64,000 bases of DNA from assembly GCF_000875975.1 (NCBI RefSeq), contig NZ_BAWW01000007.1:62001-126000 (forward strand), given 5' to 3'. The notes under the pieces are model-generated. The model saw nothing but the letters and a program-made list of their open reading frames with translations. It was not told the DNA's origin and ran no database searches. Shown here piece by piece: positions 26,302 through 39,520 of the stretch (its first letter is position 1; each line of letters begins with the position of its first letter). Both the position numbers and the translations under genes were made by a program. This stretch comes from Parachlamydia acanthamoebae. GTDB taxonomy: Bacteria; Chlamydiota; Chlamydiia; Chlamydiales; Parachlamydiaceae.

Positions 26302-28230
26302 TTAATTCTTTCCCGCAGAACGGGTATCAACAAATTCTGAACAATCTGGATTTTTGAGAGAGAATTGAGTCATCACGCTTTCAGCAATTTGACTTGCTGT
26401 CAAACCAATCTCTTTAATGATGTCTGCATGGCTTCCATGATCCAAAAAGGCTTCGGGGATTCCAAAATTTAATACCTGAACATGGCTATAACCATTCGTC
26501 ATGAGAAAATGATTCAATATAGAGCCAAGACCTGAAACCACCGAGTGCTCTTCAATCGTCACAACACGCTTATGCCTTGTGAGTAAATCGCATAAAAGTT
26601 CGGAATCTAACGGTTTAACAAATACAGGATCTAATACGGTAGCGTTGACTCCAACCGTCTTTAAAATCTCCCTAACAGCCAAAGCTGTTTGATTCATATG
26701 CCCTAGGGCCATAATTAGAATCTCTTCCCCCTCTACAAGGACTTCCCCTTTTCCTAGCTCACGATAACGCAAAGGCTTATCCGAGACATCCGTTGCCATA
26801 TTGGGATAACGAATGGCTGCGGGACGCCCCCAAGAAAAAGCTGATTCCAAAAGTTCTTTTAAAACATCCCCGTTTCTAGGTTGTGAAATCACCATATTCG
26901 GCATCGCATTCAAAAAAGAGATATCATATACCCCATGGTGGGTCGATCCATCTGGACCTGAAATCCCCGCACGGTCAATCGCAAAGACAACAGGAAGCTC
27001 TTGTAAGCAAACATCATGGAAAAGATTATCCAAACCACGCTGTAAAAAGGTCGCATAAATGGAAGAAACAACTTTTAACTCTCTTCCATAGGCTAAACCA
27101 CCACTAAAAGTCACCGCATGCGCTTCTGCAATTCCGACATCATGACATCGGTCTGGAAATTTCTCCATAAATTTATCTAAACAGGATCCTGCCGACATCG
27201 CAGGAGTCACAGCAACAATAGAAGCATCTTCTTCCGCCATCTTCAAAAGATGAGAGCCAAAGATATTAGGGAACGTGGGTTTAGAAGATGTGACAGGATG
27301 AAATTTTCCTGTATCTAAACAAAAAGGCTTCGCTCCATGATAAGACACAGGGTTTTTAATGGCTTCTTCCATCCCCTGCCCTTTTTTGGTCAAAATGTGA
27401 ACCACAACTGGCCACTGAGAAGTCTTTAAACCTTCAAAAACATCGATCAGCTTTTTAATGTCATGCCCATCGATTGGCCCAATATAAGAGAGGTCATATT
27501 GTTCAAAAAAAGCAGCTGGGCTAACTAAGTTTTTCAAAGACTCTGTGATTTTGTGTCCTTGCTTTGAAAGAGTCGCACCATAGCTTGGGATTTTAGAAAC
27601 AATGGTGTCAAGTTCCTGGTATAATTTGTTTGTGGTGGGATTACTCAAAAGACGACTTAAAATCTGTGTAATCGCTCCTACATTTTTTGAAATCGACATG
27701 TTGTTGTCATTTAAGATCACAATGAAACGCTTTAAATCTCTTGAGATATTATTAAGAGCCTCTAAGGCCATTCCACAAGTCAATGTAGCATCTCCGATAA
27801 TTGGCACAACATAGTCATCTTTCTGCAGTAAATCTCGACTTTTAGCCACTCCAAGACCTAGAGAAAGAGCTGTTCCTGCGTGACCTGCATGAAAATGGTC
27901 GTAGGGTGATTCTTTTGGATGACTGAAGCCACACAATCCTTTATATTGACGGATTGTATGAAAATTTTCTTGTCGGCCTGTCAATAATTTATGCACATAT
28001 GTCTGGTGGCTAACATCCCAAATAAATTTGTCGTCGGGAGAATTAAAAACAGCATGCAAAGCAATGGTCAGTTCTACCACACCTAAATTTGAAGCTAAGT
28101 GTCCCCCGTTGATAGAAAGGACTTCTATAATCCTTTGTCGAACTTCTGATGCGAGAGAATTCAACTCTTGCAAAGAAAGATGTTTAATATCATGCGGACT
28201 TTGGATTTTAGAAAGAATAGGGAAACTCAT
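26302..28230 (-). CDS. dxs: 1-deoxy-D-xylulose-5-phosphate synthase
   Basis: A 642-residue thiamine diphosphate enzyme making DXP from pyruvate and glyceraldehyde-3-phosphate, first step of the non-mevalonate isoprenoid pathway. Signatures: [28 protein letters not shown], the thiamine motif [18 protein letters not shown] (GDA in place of the usual GDG), and the transketolase C-terminal part with [18 protein letters not shown]. The ATG shares a base with the xseB stop (TAATG). The product feeds menaquinone side chains and undecaprenyl phosphate. Confidence 0.95.
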   Translation of the reverse strand: MSFPILSKIQSPHDIKHLSLQELNSLASEVRQRIIEVLSINGGHLASNLGVVELTIALHAVFNSPDDKFIWDVSHQTYVHKLLTGRQENFHTIRQYKGLCGFSHPKESPYDHFHAGHAGTALSLGLGVAKSRDLLQKDDYVVPIIGDATLTCGMALEALNNISRDLKRFIVILNDNNMSISKNVGAITQILSRLLSNPTTNKLYQELDTIVSKIPSYGATLSKQGHKITESLKNLVSPAAFFEQYDLSYIGPIDGHDIKKLIDVFEGLKTSQWPVVVHILTKKGQGMEEAIKNPVSYHGAKPFCLDTGKFHPVTSSKPTFPNIFGSHLLKMAEEDASIVAVTPAMSAGSCLDKFMEKFPDRCHDVGIAEAHAVTFSGGLAYGRELKVVSSIYATFLQRGLDNLFHDVCLQELPVVFAIDRAGISGPDGSTHHGVYDISFLNAMPNMVISQPRNGDVLKELLESAFSWGRPAAIRYPNMATDVSDKPLRYRELGKGEVLVEGEEILIMALGHMNQTALAVREILKTVGVNATVLDPVFVKPLDSELLCDLLTRHKRVVTIEEHSVVSGLGSILNHFLMTNGYSHVQVLNFGIPEAFLDHGSHADIIKEIGLTASQIAESVMTQFSLKNPDCSEFVDTRSAGKN

Positions 28231-28538
28231 TAAGGACTCATTAATTTTGTTGTTGAATTGCCATTTCCAGAATCGGAAAAGTTTTGCACCTTAGGATTTT
28301 GATTGGGATCGAGCGAGAGATCTCCTTGTCTATTTTTAATTAAGACTTCAATACGTCGTTCCGCATCATTCAATCTTTGCGTGCAGGATGCGATTAAACG
28401 ATCCGCCTCTTCGTAAAGGAGTAGAGATTCATCCAAGCTAACAGCACCTGAATTCATCTTCTCAAGAATTTCTTCTAAACGTGCAAACGCCGCTTCAAAA
28501 TTCTTTTCTTGTTTATTAGAGTTTGTTTCTTTTTCCAC
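28230..28538 (-). CDS. xseB: Exodeoxyribonuclease VII small subunit
   Basis: A 102-residue helical subunit of exonuclease VII. The core [18 protein letters not shown]...[22 protein letters not shown] (split here) is the XseB signature; N- and C-terminal extensions are polar. The start is GTG at 28538, ten bases after the xseA stop; no ATG upstream of the core is available. It overlaps dxs by one base. The order xseA-xseB-dxs is the same as I recall for C. trachomatis. Confidence 0.9.
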   Translation of the reverse strand: MEKETNSNKQEKNFEAAFARLEEILEKMNSGAVSLDESLLLYEEADRLIASCTQRLNDAERRIEVLIKNRQGDLSLDPNQNPKVQNFSDSGNGNSTTKLMSP

Positions 28539-28547
28539 TGCAATTAA

Positions 28548-29963
28548 CTATTTTGAATAGATTTCGTTTATTTGTGCAAGAGCTTCACCATCAGATAATA
28601 ACATGCGTATTTTCTGATCTTTTTTTAACATACGTACTGAGCTTATAACGGATTGATCTTTTTCCGAAAAGAGAATAGTATACCCTTTTGTTAATAAATT
28701 TCGTGGATTTATCGATTTTAATGCGTCTTCTTTATTTTTTAAAAGCTCACGCAAATGCTCTAGTTTAACTTTCCACCTTTGATCCATTAGAATTTTCTCA
28801 TCTTTTAGCTGAATCGCTTTTCTTAATTCATTTAGTTTTTGCAAAACGAAGAAATCGATCGCTTTGCGCAAATTGACTAATTTTTCCTTCAGATGAAAAA
28901 TTTGCATTGTGGGCTTTAGGGTTTGCAAAATTTTTTCTCGCGATTCTAAAGCAAAGCGATGCTGCTTGAGCAATCGAAAAGTCGATTGATCCAATTCTTG
29001 CCGAAATTCATCCGCTTTTTGCATCCAAGATCCCAAGATGGCATAAGGACTGGCTAATAAAGGCTGCTTTAAAATGGTTTTTAAACAAAGACGATGATGA
29101 TGAAGTGTCTGTCTCATGCTGTGATCGAGACGGCGTAAAATCTGCTGAAAATGATGCAATTGCTGAGCATTTTCGGTGATCACAATTTCTGCCGCCGCCG
29201 AAGGTGTTGGCGCGCGTACATCTGCGACATAATCGGCAATGCAATGATCCGTTTCATGTCCGACAGCCGAAATCACAGGAATTTGACTATTAAAAATGGC
29301 CTCTGCGACAATCTCTTCGTTAAAGGCCCAAAGGTCTTCAATGCTTCCGCCACCTCTCCCAACAATCATGACATCGACAAGATTAAAGGTATTAAAATCC
29401 TGGATAGCTTTTGCAATTTCTTGCGCAGCCCCAGGTCCCTGAACTTTCACAGGATTCAAAATTAAGTGAAAGCCAGTGGCCCGTCTCGTTAAAATATTTA
29501 AAATATCTTGAATAACAGCCCCTGTGGGACTTGTCACAACCCCTATTCGCTTAGGAAATTTGGGCAAGGCTTTTTTATGCTCTGCCTTAAACCACCCTTT
29601 TTTGTGCAGTTTAATTTTAAGCTCTTCCAATTTAAGCAACAACTCACCAAGACCAGCTAACCGTAACTCCCGAACAACGATCTGATATTTTCCTGTTGGG
29701 GGATAAACATTCAGCTGCCCCTGAACAATCACTTGATCTCCATCTTTTGGAATCATTTTTAGACTGGAGGCATCCCCCCGAAACATCACGGCCGCCACTT
29801 GTGCATGCGCATCCTTTAAAGAAAAATAGATGTGACCAGAGGATTGCACTTTACAATTGCTCACTTCTCCCTGTAACCAAACAAGAGAAAAGGTCGATTC
29901 CAAACTATGCTTAATTGCAGTGGTCAGCTGTGAAACTGTTAAAATAGGAGCTTCGTGCGGCAT
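28548..29963 (-). CDS. xseA: Exodeoxyribonuclease VII large subunit
   Basis: A 471-residue nuclease subunit degrading single-stranded DNA to oligonucleotides. The N-terminal OB-fold contains WLQGEVSNCKVQSSGHIYFSLKD, followed by the catalytic region with GVVTSPTGAVIQDILN, GRGGGSIEDLWAFNEE, and SAVGHETDHCIADYVADVRAPTPSAAAE. A long coiled-coil C-terminal part and the ending KGYTILF complete the family pattern. It starts nine bases after rnr without a strong RBS, which suggests coupling. Confidence 0.93.
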   Translation of the reverse strand: MPHEAPILTVSQLTTAIKHSLESTFSLVWLQGEVSNCKVQSSGHIYFSLKDAHAQVAAVMFRGDASSLKMIPKDGDQVIVQGQLNVYPPTGKYQIVVRELRLAGLGELLLKLEELKIKLHKKGWFKAEHKKALPKFPKRIGVVTSPTGAVIQDILNILTRRATGFHLILNPVKVQGPGAAQEIAKAIQDFNTFNLVDVMIVGRGGGSIEDLWAFNEEIVAEAIFNSQIPVISAVGHETDHCIADYVADVRAPTPSAAAEIVITENAQQLHHFQQILRRLDHSMRQTLHHHRLCLKTILKQPLLASPYAILGSWMQKADEFRQELDQSTFRLLKQHRFALESREKILQTLKPTMQIFHLKEKLVNLRKAIDFFVLQKLNELRKAIQLKDEKILMDQRWKVKLEHLRELLKNKEDALKSINPRNLLTKGYTILFSEKDQSVISSVRMLKKDQKIRMLLSDGEALAQINEIYSK

Positions 29964-29971
29964 GATCGTTA

Positions 29972-32266
29972 TTATTTTCTTTTACGCGGACGACTTTTTG
30001 ATGGAGATTTGGAGGGCTTCTTTTTCGCGCTTGTAAAATTTTTTCCCTTTCGTTTCGATGATCCCTTTGGAGATTTTTTTTCTGTTGGCTCTGCCTGAAC
30101 AAAATGCCACTTACTTTCCAGAGTGATAAAATCAATCTCCTTTAAAATCACAGAAATTTTTGTTCCAGAAGTAAAACCCTGACCCGTTCGTGTTCCTTTA
30201 AGACTTAAAGAAGGCTCATCATATAAATAGTAATCATTTCCGATTTCAGAGACATGCAAGAATCCCTCAAGCATAAAATCAAGAACTTCAAAAAAGAAGC
30301 CAAAATTTTTGACGCGTGTGATCACAGCGTCATATTGTTTATAAGGATCTTGCTGCTTGATTTCTTGGAGAAGACGGTATTTCTTTAATAAAACAACGCT
30401 TCCTTCCGCTTTAGCACTTAACCGTTCTTGTTCTGAGCACTGCGCTGCAACCATCTCTAAATGAGGAAGGTCTGCCTCTAAACCAAATAAAAGACGATGA
30501 ATAATCAGATCCACATAACGGCGAATAGGGCTCGTAAAGTGGCAATAATGCGTTAGTCCTAGCCCATAATGCCCAATATTTGCTGGAGAATAAACAGCCA
30601 GACGCATGCGCCGGATGTAAGAAGTCGCTAAATACTGTCCATAGGGAGTCTCTAAAGCTTCATCAAATAGTTTTTGTAGCTCGGAAGGCGTAGGCGCTTC
30701 AGACAAATGAAAACCAAAGGCACTTGTCAAAAAGGAAAAATCGCGCATGTTTTCAGAAGAAGGCACATCGTGAATTCGGTAAGGGAGATTTTTTCCTTCT
30801 TGATCAAGATGCAGAGCAATTACTTCATTCGCTTTCAACATAAATTCTTCGACAAGCTGGTGCGTAATATCATAAACAACCAGGTCTAATCCTTGTGGAA
30901 CACCGTTTTCATTTACCTTAACCACGAGATCTGGCATCGCAAATTCAATGCTACCTCTTTCATAACGTTTGCGTTTGAGTTTGTAACAAAGCTCAACCAT
31001 CAGCTGCAAAGTCGGTTCATAAGGACTTTTTTTCTGACCATCCAAGATTTGCTTAGCTTCTCTATAAGTCATCCGCTTTTTGCTTTTGATCACAGAGCGA
31101 GAAATGCGGTAGTCCAGCATATTCCCTTCCGGATCAAAGTGGATATGTACGGAAACAGTTAGACGATTCACATTTGCTCTTAAACTGCACAAATTGCTAG
31201 ACAATTCGTGTGGAAGCATTGGTAAGCAATAGCCTGGAAAGTAGGTTGAGTTCCCGCGACGGCTTGCCTCAAGATCCAATGCCGATCCTTGTTGCACATA
31301 GTGGGACACATCCGCGATATGTACGCCTAAATGAAAATGCCCATCTTCACTCTTCGCAAGACTCAAAGCATCGTCAAAATCTTTTGCTGTATCGGGATCA
31401 ATTGTAAAACATTCAACATCTCTTAAATCTTCTCGATCGACCAGATCTTTTTTCGATACAACCTTCCCAAAATCTTTAGCTTCTGTCAAAGCTTTGGAAG
31501 GGAAATCTGCTCGAAGCTCGTACTCTTCAATAGCTGCAGGAATATCGCATGCGGGATCGGAAATGTGCCCTAAATAGTGAGACATGCGACAGGTCGTTTC
31601 ATTCTTTTTATCTCCCCAGTCCACGACTTCCATGATCACGCGATCACCAACTTGCAAAGGTTTGCCCTCTGCTTGTTGAACGACAACTTGTTGAGACGTC
31701 CCAAGTAAAGGCACATAGGCATAAACGGCGCCATTGGGATAAACTGTTCGGATAATTCCTGCAATGTGTGTCCGACCGCGTTCAACAATCGCGATAACTT
31801 TGCCTTCTGGTCCTTTTTCAGAAATTGCAAGTGTATCGATGACGACCTCAACCTTATCGCCATCCACAGCATTTTGTGTATGAGGACGAGGGATAAAAAT
31901 ATCTTGATCGCACACCGAAGGATCGTCGGGTTGTACAAAACCAAAACCACGGGGATGCATATGAATAATTCCGCTAATCACATCTGTATGTGTTTTTTTG
32001 GCAATGTACTTTCCTTGAGAAAGCTGGGTGACCCCTTTTGCAACTAGAGCATCTAAAACTTCTTGAAATATTTCGATGTGCTGGGGATGAATTTGAAGCT
32101 TTTGACTTAATTCAGAAAAAGTCGCAGGAAAAAATGCTTTTCCTCCAATAAACTGTTCGACAGTTTTAAGGAAATTTTGAAACAGCTTTTCCTCTTTTTT
32201 AGATTTTTTAGGTTTTTTAGAGATGGAGACGACTTTTTTTTTGTCACTTGAGACTTTTTTTGGCAT
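29972..32266 (-). CDS. rnr: Ribonuclease R
   Basis: A 764-residue 3'-5' exoribonuclease of the RNB family. Order: N-terminal helix-turn-helix-like region, cold-shock OB domains (GIIHMHPRGFGFVQPDD), the RNB catalytic core (FTIDPDTAKDFDDAL with the metal-binding Asp cluster, GVHIADVSHYVQ, FTSPIRRYVDLIIHRLL) and a C-terminal S1 domain (GFFFEVLDFMLEGFLHVSEI). Both ends are Lys-rich; the last 40 residues (KKKPSKSPSKSRPRKRK) probably bind RNA. It is the first gene of the string leading to nadK. Confidence 0.94.
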   Translation of the reverse strand: MPKKVSSDKKKVVSISKKPKKSKKEEKLFQNFLKTVEQFIGGKAFFPATFSELSQKLQIHPQHIEIFQEVLDALVAKGVTQLSQGKYIAKKTHTDVISGIIHMHPRGFGFVQPDDPSVCDQDIFIPRPHTQNAVDGDKVEVVIDTLAISEKGPEGKVIAIVERGRTHIAGIIRTVYPNGAVYAYVPLLGTSQQVVVQQAEGKPLQVGDRVIMEVVDWGDKKNETTCRMSHYLGHISDPACDIPAAIEEYELRADFPSKALTEAKDFGKVVSKKDLVDREDLRDVECFTIDPDTAKDFDDALSLAKSEDGHFHLGVHIADVSHYVQQGSALDLEASRRGNSTYFPGYCLPMLPHELSSNLCSLRANVNRLTVSVHIHFDPEGNMLDYRISRSVIKSKKRMTYREAKQILDGQKKSPYEPTLQLMVELCYKLKRKRYERGSIEFAMPDLVVKVNENGVPQGLDLVVYDITHQLVEEFMLKANEVIALHLDQEGKNLPYRIHDVPSSENMRDFSFLTSAFGFHLSEAPTPSELQKLFDEALETPYGQYLATSYIRRMRLAVYSPANIGHYGLGLTHYCHFTSPIRRYVDLIIHRLLFGLEADLPHLEMVAAQCSEQERLSAKAEGSVVLLKKYRLLQEIKQQDPYKQYDAVITRVKNFGFFFEVLDFMLEGFLHVSEIGNDYYLYDEPSLSLKGTRTGQGFTSGTKISVILKEIDFITLESKWHFVQAEPTEKKSPKGSSKRKGKNFTSAKKKPSKSPSKSRPRKRK

Positions 32267-32340
32267 TGAACTCTTAAATTGGTAAAGGTTTTTAATTAAT
32301 CAAACTCTTTAACTCTATCATAATTTTTCGTTTATACATA

Positions 32341-33153
32341 CTAAAAACTCAAATACCCTGTGAAGGTATTTTGTTCCAGAATCATACTTATTTTTTCGTA
32401 AGGATGGTAAACACACCCGTCTTCGCTGACAGGGACAAATTCAAGAGATTTATTTCCTATCTCATCTAAAAAAGGATCGTGAAATTCTTTAGGCAGCGCA
32501 ATCAAAAATGGAAGCCACCCTCTCACATAATCTTCGAATCCCTTCTTCCCATGAAATTTTGCCGCATGACTAGACGTTTCGATATGAAGCATTTTCAATC
32601 CAGCTTCTTGCACTACTTGAGAATAAGCATTTTGATCTAAAAATTCATAAGGACGTGGATCTTGAAGAAAATAATTACGCCATTTTGGATGATCGGCAAC
32701 TGCTTCGATTGGATCCCAAAAAGTGAGGCAGCGAGGAAACGTCACAATAATCGCTTTTCCTCCATAGTTAAGGAGTTGTTTCATTTGCTGAAAAACAGCC
32801 TTTTGATTTTTTACCCAATGTAAACAACTAAACGAAGTAATGAGATCAAAACTTTGTTCAAATGGTAATTGAACGGCATCTTGAATTTGAAAATCTAAAT
32901 TTGGATATTCTACATTTGAAAATGATTGCTTAGCCAAATGAATCATTCCGGGTGATTTATCAATTCCAATCGCAAAACCGTTGGGAATTTTTTTGGCAAT
33001 CTCTGCTGTAATTTTTCCATCACCACATCCAATATCTAGAACGTTTTCATTTCCTGTAAAAGGAAAATAATTCAAGGGGTCCTGCGCAAGAGCATACTGT
33101 AAAATAGAATTTTTTTTATAGTGTTTTGCGTCTAAATCGCCTGCAGCTACCAT
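32341..33153 (-). CDS. SAM-dependent methyltransferase of unknown substrate
   Basis: A 270-residue class I methyltransferase of the Methyltransf_11/25 type. Motif I is NVLDIGCGDGKIT, motif II-like FAIGIDKSPGMIHLAK, and motif IV is SFDLITSFSCLHWV. The C-terminal half (ETSSHAAKFHGKKGFEDYVRGWLPFL) resembles trans-aconitate methyltransferase-like proteins. The ATG at 33153 has aagg eight bases before it; a TTG two codons earlier is also possible. It is monocistronic and divergent from the antiporter gene. The substrate may be a small acid, but this cannot be read from the sequence. Confidence 0.75.
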   Translation of the reverse strand: MVAAGDLDAKHYKKNSILQYALAQDPLNYFPFTGNENVLDIGCGDGKITAEIAKKIPNGFAIGIDKSPGMIHLAKQSFSNVEYPNLDFQIQDAVQLPFEQSFDLITSFSCLHWVKNQKAVFQQMKQLLNYGGKAIIVTFPRCLTFWDPIEAVADHPKWRNYFLQDPRPYEFLDQNAYSQVVQEAGLKMLHIETSSHAAKFHGKKGFEDYVRGWLPFLIALPKEFHDPFLDEIGNKSLEFVPVSEDGCVYHPYEKISMILEQNTFTGYLSF

Positions 33154-33333
33154 AATCAATGCCTTAAAATTTCATTTACTTAAACAAGCTATCATGAAGG
33201 TAGATTTTTGCAAAATATTGTAATAAAGATTTCACCTTGCATTCAAATGCATATTTTTAATTTAATCCAAAACAGATAGATCTACACATTCAAAAACAAA
33301 TAAATTAGCTCATCTATTTTTTAAAGGAATTGA

Positions 33334-34515
33334 ATGGCGGACATCTGGATTTTGGCAACACTATGGATAGGATTAGCTCTTATTTCCACTTTTATTTCTA
33401 TCAAATTGAGGATTGCAACAGCCCTATCTGAAATTTTTATCGGTATTGCCACACAAGCGATTGTGATCACTTATTTCGCGGGATTTTCCTTAGGAGCAAA
33501 TCAACCTTGGATTGCATTTTTAGCGGGCTGTGGAGCCATTGTTTTAACTTTTCTTGCAGGAGCAGAACTTGATCCTTTAATTTTTCGTTCGAAGTGGAAA
33601 GAAGTCAGCTTGATTGGAATAATCGCCTTTTTTGTCCCATTTTTTGGATGCGCCGCCACCGCTTATTATATCCTTCATTGGGATGTCATGGCAAGCTGGC
33701 TATGTGGCGTAGCTTTATCCACAACATCAGTGACGGTCGTTTATGCCGTCATGCTTGAGCTGGGACTTAATCGAACAGAATTTGGAAAAATTGTGCTCGG
33801 AGCATGCTTTATCAATGACTTGGGAACTGTGATTGCACTGGGACTCCTTTTTTCTCCATTCACCATGAAAACCCTGATTTTTGTGATCGCGAGCATTGCT
33901 CTGTTCATTTTTTTACCTCATGTCACCCAATATTTTTTCCAATTATACGGGGATCTCCCTGCCGAAATTGAAACGAAATATATTTTACTTGTACTATTTG
34001 GCATGGGCGGATTAGCCACTTGGGCTGGAAGCGAAGCCGTTTTACCAGCTTACATGATTGGTATGATTTTAGCTGGAACGGTTGGGAAAAACCTCGCCTT
34101 TATTCGACGGATTCGCACATTAACTTTAGGCTTTTTAACCCCTTTTTATTTTATTCGAGCAGGCTCACTTGTCTCACTATCGGCATTAATAGCTGCCCCT
34201 TTGGCCTTTGTTGTTTTGCTTACAGCAAAAATGCTTACAAAAATTTGTGGCGTCTACCCAACTGCTAAGTTAATCAAATACCCTCACCTAGAGTCAATGT
34301 ACACAACATTATTAATGTCGACTGGGCTAACTTTTGGGACTATTTCGTCATTATTTGGATTAACTCATGGAATTATTAACTCAGAACAATATTCCTATTT
34401 AGTTGCGGCAGTCATAGGAACTGCAATTGTTCCAACTATCATTGCTAATGCTTTTTATCTTCCTAAGCATCTTCTTCAAGAAAATGAACCAAAAATAAAA
34501 CCACCAAAACAATAG
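33334..34515 (+). CDS. Na+/H+ antiporter, CPA2 (KefB/NapA-like) family
   Basis: A 393-residue polytopic protein with about 11-13 hydrophobic segments and no C-terminal TrkA-N domain. Family features are FLAGAELDPLIF, the GVALSTTSVTVVYAVMLE discontinuous helix and the ion-site-like CFINDLGTVIALGL, where Asn-Asp take the place of the usual double Asp. It probably exchanges Na+ or K+ for protons at the inner membrane. RBS aaaggaattga. The uspA-type gene follows after 22 bases, a common pairing in which the small stress protein may tune the transporter (inference). Confidence 0.82.
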   Translation: MADIWILATLWIGLALISTFISIKLRIATALSEIFIGIATQAIVITYFAGFSLGANQPWIAFLAGCGAIVLTFLAGAELDPLIFRSKWKEVSLIGIIAFFVPFFGCAATAYYILHWDVMASWLCGVALSTTSVTVVYAVMLELGLNRTEFGKIVLGACFINDLGTVIALGLLFSPFTMKTLIFVIASIALFIFLPHVTQYFFQLYGDLPAEIETKYILLVLFGMGGLATWAGSEAVLPAYMIGMILAGTVGKNLAFIRRIRTLTLGFLTPFYFIRAGSLVSLSALIAAPLAFVVLLTAKMLTKICGVYPTAKLIKYPHLESMYTTLLMSTGLTFGTISSLFGLTHGIINSEQYSYLVAAVIGTAIVPTIIANAFYLPKHLLQENEPKIKPPKQ

Positions 34516-34537
34516 CTAAGTTCAAAAGGACGATTTT

Positions 34538-34969
34538 ATGATAAAAAAAATTTTAGTCGCTTACGATGGAGAACAATCCCATTCTGCATTTCTTTTTGGC
34601 TTGGATATGGCAAAAAAATTTGATGCTGAAATTGAAATCCTATCAATAGTGCGCATCTTAGAACCACCAGAAGATGTTGAAACACGCGATAATTTAGAAA
34701 AAGGAAAAGATCACTATGAGAAGTTTTTTAAACTTTTGAGACATGAAGCCCGTTCCCATGGTTTACGTATTAAAACTGAAATTGCGCTTGGTCATCCAGC
34801 CGAACAAATCATTCATTGGGCTGAAAAGAAAAAAGTTGATGTAATCATACTGGGGCCCCAGACTAAAAATACATTGGGTCAGTGGTTACTAGGATCTATT
34901 CCTGACCGAGTCGTTCATCATGCTCCTTGTACGGTTATTGTTGTAAAGCCAGATCATCATAAAAGTTAA
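34538..34969 (+). CDS. Universal stress protein UspA-family
   Basis: A 143-residue single Usp domain. N-terminal KKILVAYDGEQSHSAFLFGLDMAKKFDAE holds the first strand and Asp; the C-terminal nucleotide-binding motif is GPQTKNTLGQWLLGSIPDRVVHHAPCTVIVV, close to the G-2x-G-9x-G-S/T consensus, so ATP binding is likely. It is the second gene after the antiporter, with RBS aaaaggacg. A role in ion or pH stress is inferred from context. Confidence 0.87.
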   Translation: MIKKILVAYDGEQSHSAFLFGLDMAKKFDAEIEILSIVRILEPPEDVETRDNLEKGKDHYEKFFKLLRHEARSHGLRIKTEIALGHPAEQIIHWAEKKKVDVIILGPQTKNTLGQWLLGSIPDRVVHHAPCTVIVVKPDHHKS

Positions 34970-35181
34970 AAAACATAGAAAATATTAGGAATAATCTGAT
35001 AATCAGCAAACCTTTTATCATTCCCGAAATTGAAGTCATTCCGATTGCTCTTAATCTGCAGTAGACGGTAAACTATTATCTTGCGGGCAAAACCCCTCCC
35101 TTCAAATATTATTTTTTAATCATAGAGAATTGTTTCTTCGTTCTACCTCCAATGAAGTACATTGTCTGTTGAAGTTGTAAA

Positions 35182-37752
<2,571 letters not shown>

Positions 37753-37775
37753 ATATTCTACTTAAGTTAAGGAAG

Positions 37776-37803
37776 GGCATGGTTTCAATTATGAAACCAT
37801 GCC
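37776..37803. terminator. Perfect hairpin after leuS
   Basis: A 12-bp perfect stem (GGCATGGTTTCA / TGAAACCATGCC) with a 4-base loop sits 23 bases after the leuS stop and 32 bases before mutM. No U-run follows, so it may be an attenuating or mRNA-stabilising structure between the two genes, or a terminator of unusual form. Confidence 0.55.
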
Positions 37804-37835
37804 ACCCACTCAATTAACCTGGAGCATATCCGATT

Positions 37836-38663
37836 ATGCCTGAATTGCCAGAAGTTGAAACAATCACACGAGAAATGCGAGAAGCAAAACTCGAGGGAAG
37901 AACGATTGAAAAAGCCCAAATTTTTTGGGAAAGAACCATTGCCACTCCTTCCCCTTCTATTTTTTCTAAAAAAATTGTCGGTCAAAAAATCTTAAACATC
38001 AGCCGACGTGGCAAATTCATCATTTTAACCCTTTCAGAAGAGTCCTTGCTGATTCATTTACGTATGACAGGAAAGTTTTTAATTGCGAAAGAACAAATCA
38101 AACCTGATTCGCATGAAAGAGTCAGACTTTTTTTGGATGATGGACGCATTTTACGTTATGAAGATCAGCGTAAATTTGGAAAGTGGTATTTAGTAAAAAA
38201 TCCTGATGAAGTGCTAGGAGCCCTTGGGATTGAACCTTTGTCAGAGAATTTCACCCTTTCTACATTTCAAAAGATTTTAACAGGTCACCACCGACAAATT
38301 AAGCCTTTTTTACTTGATCAGCATTACATTGCAGGATTAGGAAATATCTACGTAGATGAAGCTTTATGGGTCTCTAAAATCCACCCATTAAGATCGGTTT
38401 CAACCTTAACAAAAAAAGAGATCAAAGCTTTACATGAGGCCATACCGATTGTTCTCCAAACCGGCATCAAGAACATTGGCACGAGTTTAGGGGCTGCAAG
38501 AGCAAATTATTTTAGTGTGAGTGGTCGTAGGGGATCTAATCAAAATGCATTAAATGTTTTTCGAAAAGATGGTTTGCCTTGTCCGCGCTGTAACACAACA
38601 ATCAAAAAAATGACTGTCGGACAGCGTGGAACGCATTATTGTCCAGTATGTCAATCTCAATAA
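37836..38663 (+). CDS. mutM: Formamidopyrimidine-DNA glycosylase
   Basis: A 275-residue DNA repair enzyme that removes 8-oxoguanine and cuts the abasic site. The catalytic N-terminus MPELPEVETITREM (Pro2, Glu3), the H2TH region with LLDQHYIAGLGNIYVDEALW, and the C-terminal zinc finger PCPRCNTTIKKMTVGQRGTHYCPVCQ (split by eye: C-x2-C...C-x2-C) are all present. The start follows the hairpin after leuS. Length is normal. Confidence 0.95.
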   Translation: MPELPEVETITREMREAKLEGRTIEKAQIFWERTIATPSPSIFSKKIVGQKILNISRRGKFIILTLSEESLLIHLRMTGKFLIAKEQIKPDSHERVRLFLDDGRILRYEDQRKFGKWYLVKNPDEVLGALGIEPLSENFTLSTFQKILTGHHRQIKPFLLDQHYIAGLGNIYVDEALWVSKIHPLRSVSTLTKKEIKALHEAIPIVLQTGIKNIGTSLGAARANYFSVSGRRGSNQNALNVFRKDGLPCPRCNTTIKKMTVGQRGTHYCPVCQSQ

Positions 38664-38740
38664 ATCCTTATCAAAAAAACCTGTCAATATAATAAACTTT
38701 AAAGTATAATAGATAATTAGTCTGTTTTAAGGAGTTTTTT

Positions 38741-39520
38741 ATGAAAAAAATTTTCTCACTATTTTTATTATTAAATTTTATTTCTTTTTTTGCATTCTGT
38801 TCTGAAAGTAAAGATTTAAGCTACCATGTAGAGGGAATGGGCATATTTCCAGAAATTGAATATTCTCCTGAACGTTCAGTGTCAATTTCACTTGATATAG
38901 TCAATCAAAAGATTACCGATATTAAAATTGATCATATCTCAAAAGTCGCGAAGGAATTGCTCCATCAGTATCCAATAAAAAGCGATTATATAGACAGTCA
39001 TGATTTTAACATTTATTACTATCATCCTGTCGCAAGCCAGGGAGGCAAAAGCATTGCGATTCATTCTATAAAAATGCCCAATGAGTATCAATATGTAGGC
39101 TGGGGACATTATTTAGAAGAAATGCATTGGATTAGAGGCAAAGGGCCTATCGTCATCGGTACAAAAGCTGCAGTGGAGAATTTACAAGCGTTTGAGCAAA
39201 CTAACACCGATTCTATCTTTCAAGGTGATATTCAATATGACTCAAATAATGGAACAATCGCAATCATTTTTGATCATCAATCAAAACAATTTTCAGGTCA
39301 TTTATATCTTCATGATGAACAAATAGTCGATTTTCAAGGAGCCTATTCTGAATTAAGTCAAGAAAAATTAACTGGAAAAATTTTTGATTCAGGAAATGAA
39401 ATTGGACAGCTTGATTTCATGTTTTTCGGTGATAGCAACCCTGAGATTGGAGGAATATTTGACTTTGAGCAAGCATCCTTAGGAAAAATAAAAGGGATCT
39501 TTGCTGTACGTGCATTTTAA
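38741..39520 (+). CDS. Secreted unknown protein, beta-rich, possibly TbpB-barrel-like
   Basis: A 259-residue protein with a signal peptide (MKKIFSLFLLLNFISFFAFC) and a good RBS (aaggagttttt). The residue set before Cys is not a canonical lipobox. The C-terminal third has strand-rich text (GAYSELSQEKLTGKIFD, QLDFMFFGDSNPEIGGIFDF, GKIKGIFAVRAF) that resembles the closing barrel of TbpB-like surface proteins, which typically ends G.FGAKR; this is a weak, pattern-only match. The stop lies within sequence that matches the 3' part of an IS256 transposase gene (from about 39509), so the last codons may have been supplied by the element. Confidence 0.6.
   Translation: MKKIFSLFLLLNFISFFAFCSESKDLSYHVEGMGIFPEIEYSPERSVSISLDIVNQKITDIKIDHISKVAKELLHQYPIKSDYIDSHDFNIYYYHPVASQGGKSIAIHSIKMPNEYQYVGWGHYLEEMHWIRGKGPIVIGTKAAVENLQAFEQTNTDSIFQGDIQYDSNNGTIAIIFDHQSKQFSGHLYLHDEQIVDFQGAYSELSQEKLTGKIFDSGNEIGQLDFMFFGDSNPEIGGIFDFEQASLGKIKGIFAVRAF

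Noticed and set aside
34970-35181. Possible leader RNA or T-box before leuS
   Set aside because: No T-box motif, terminator/antiterminator pair or tRNA-like stem could be found.
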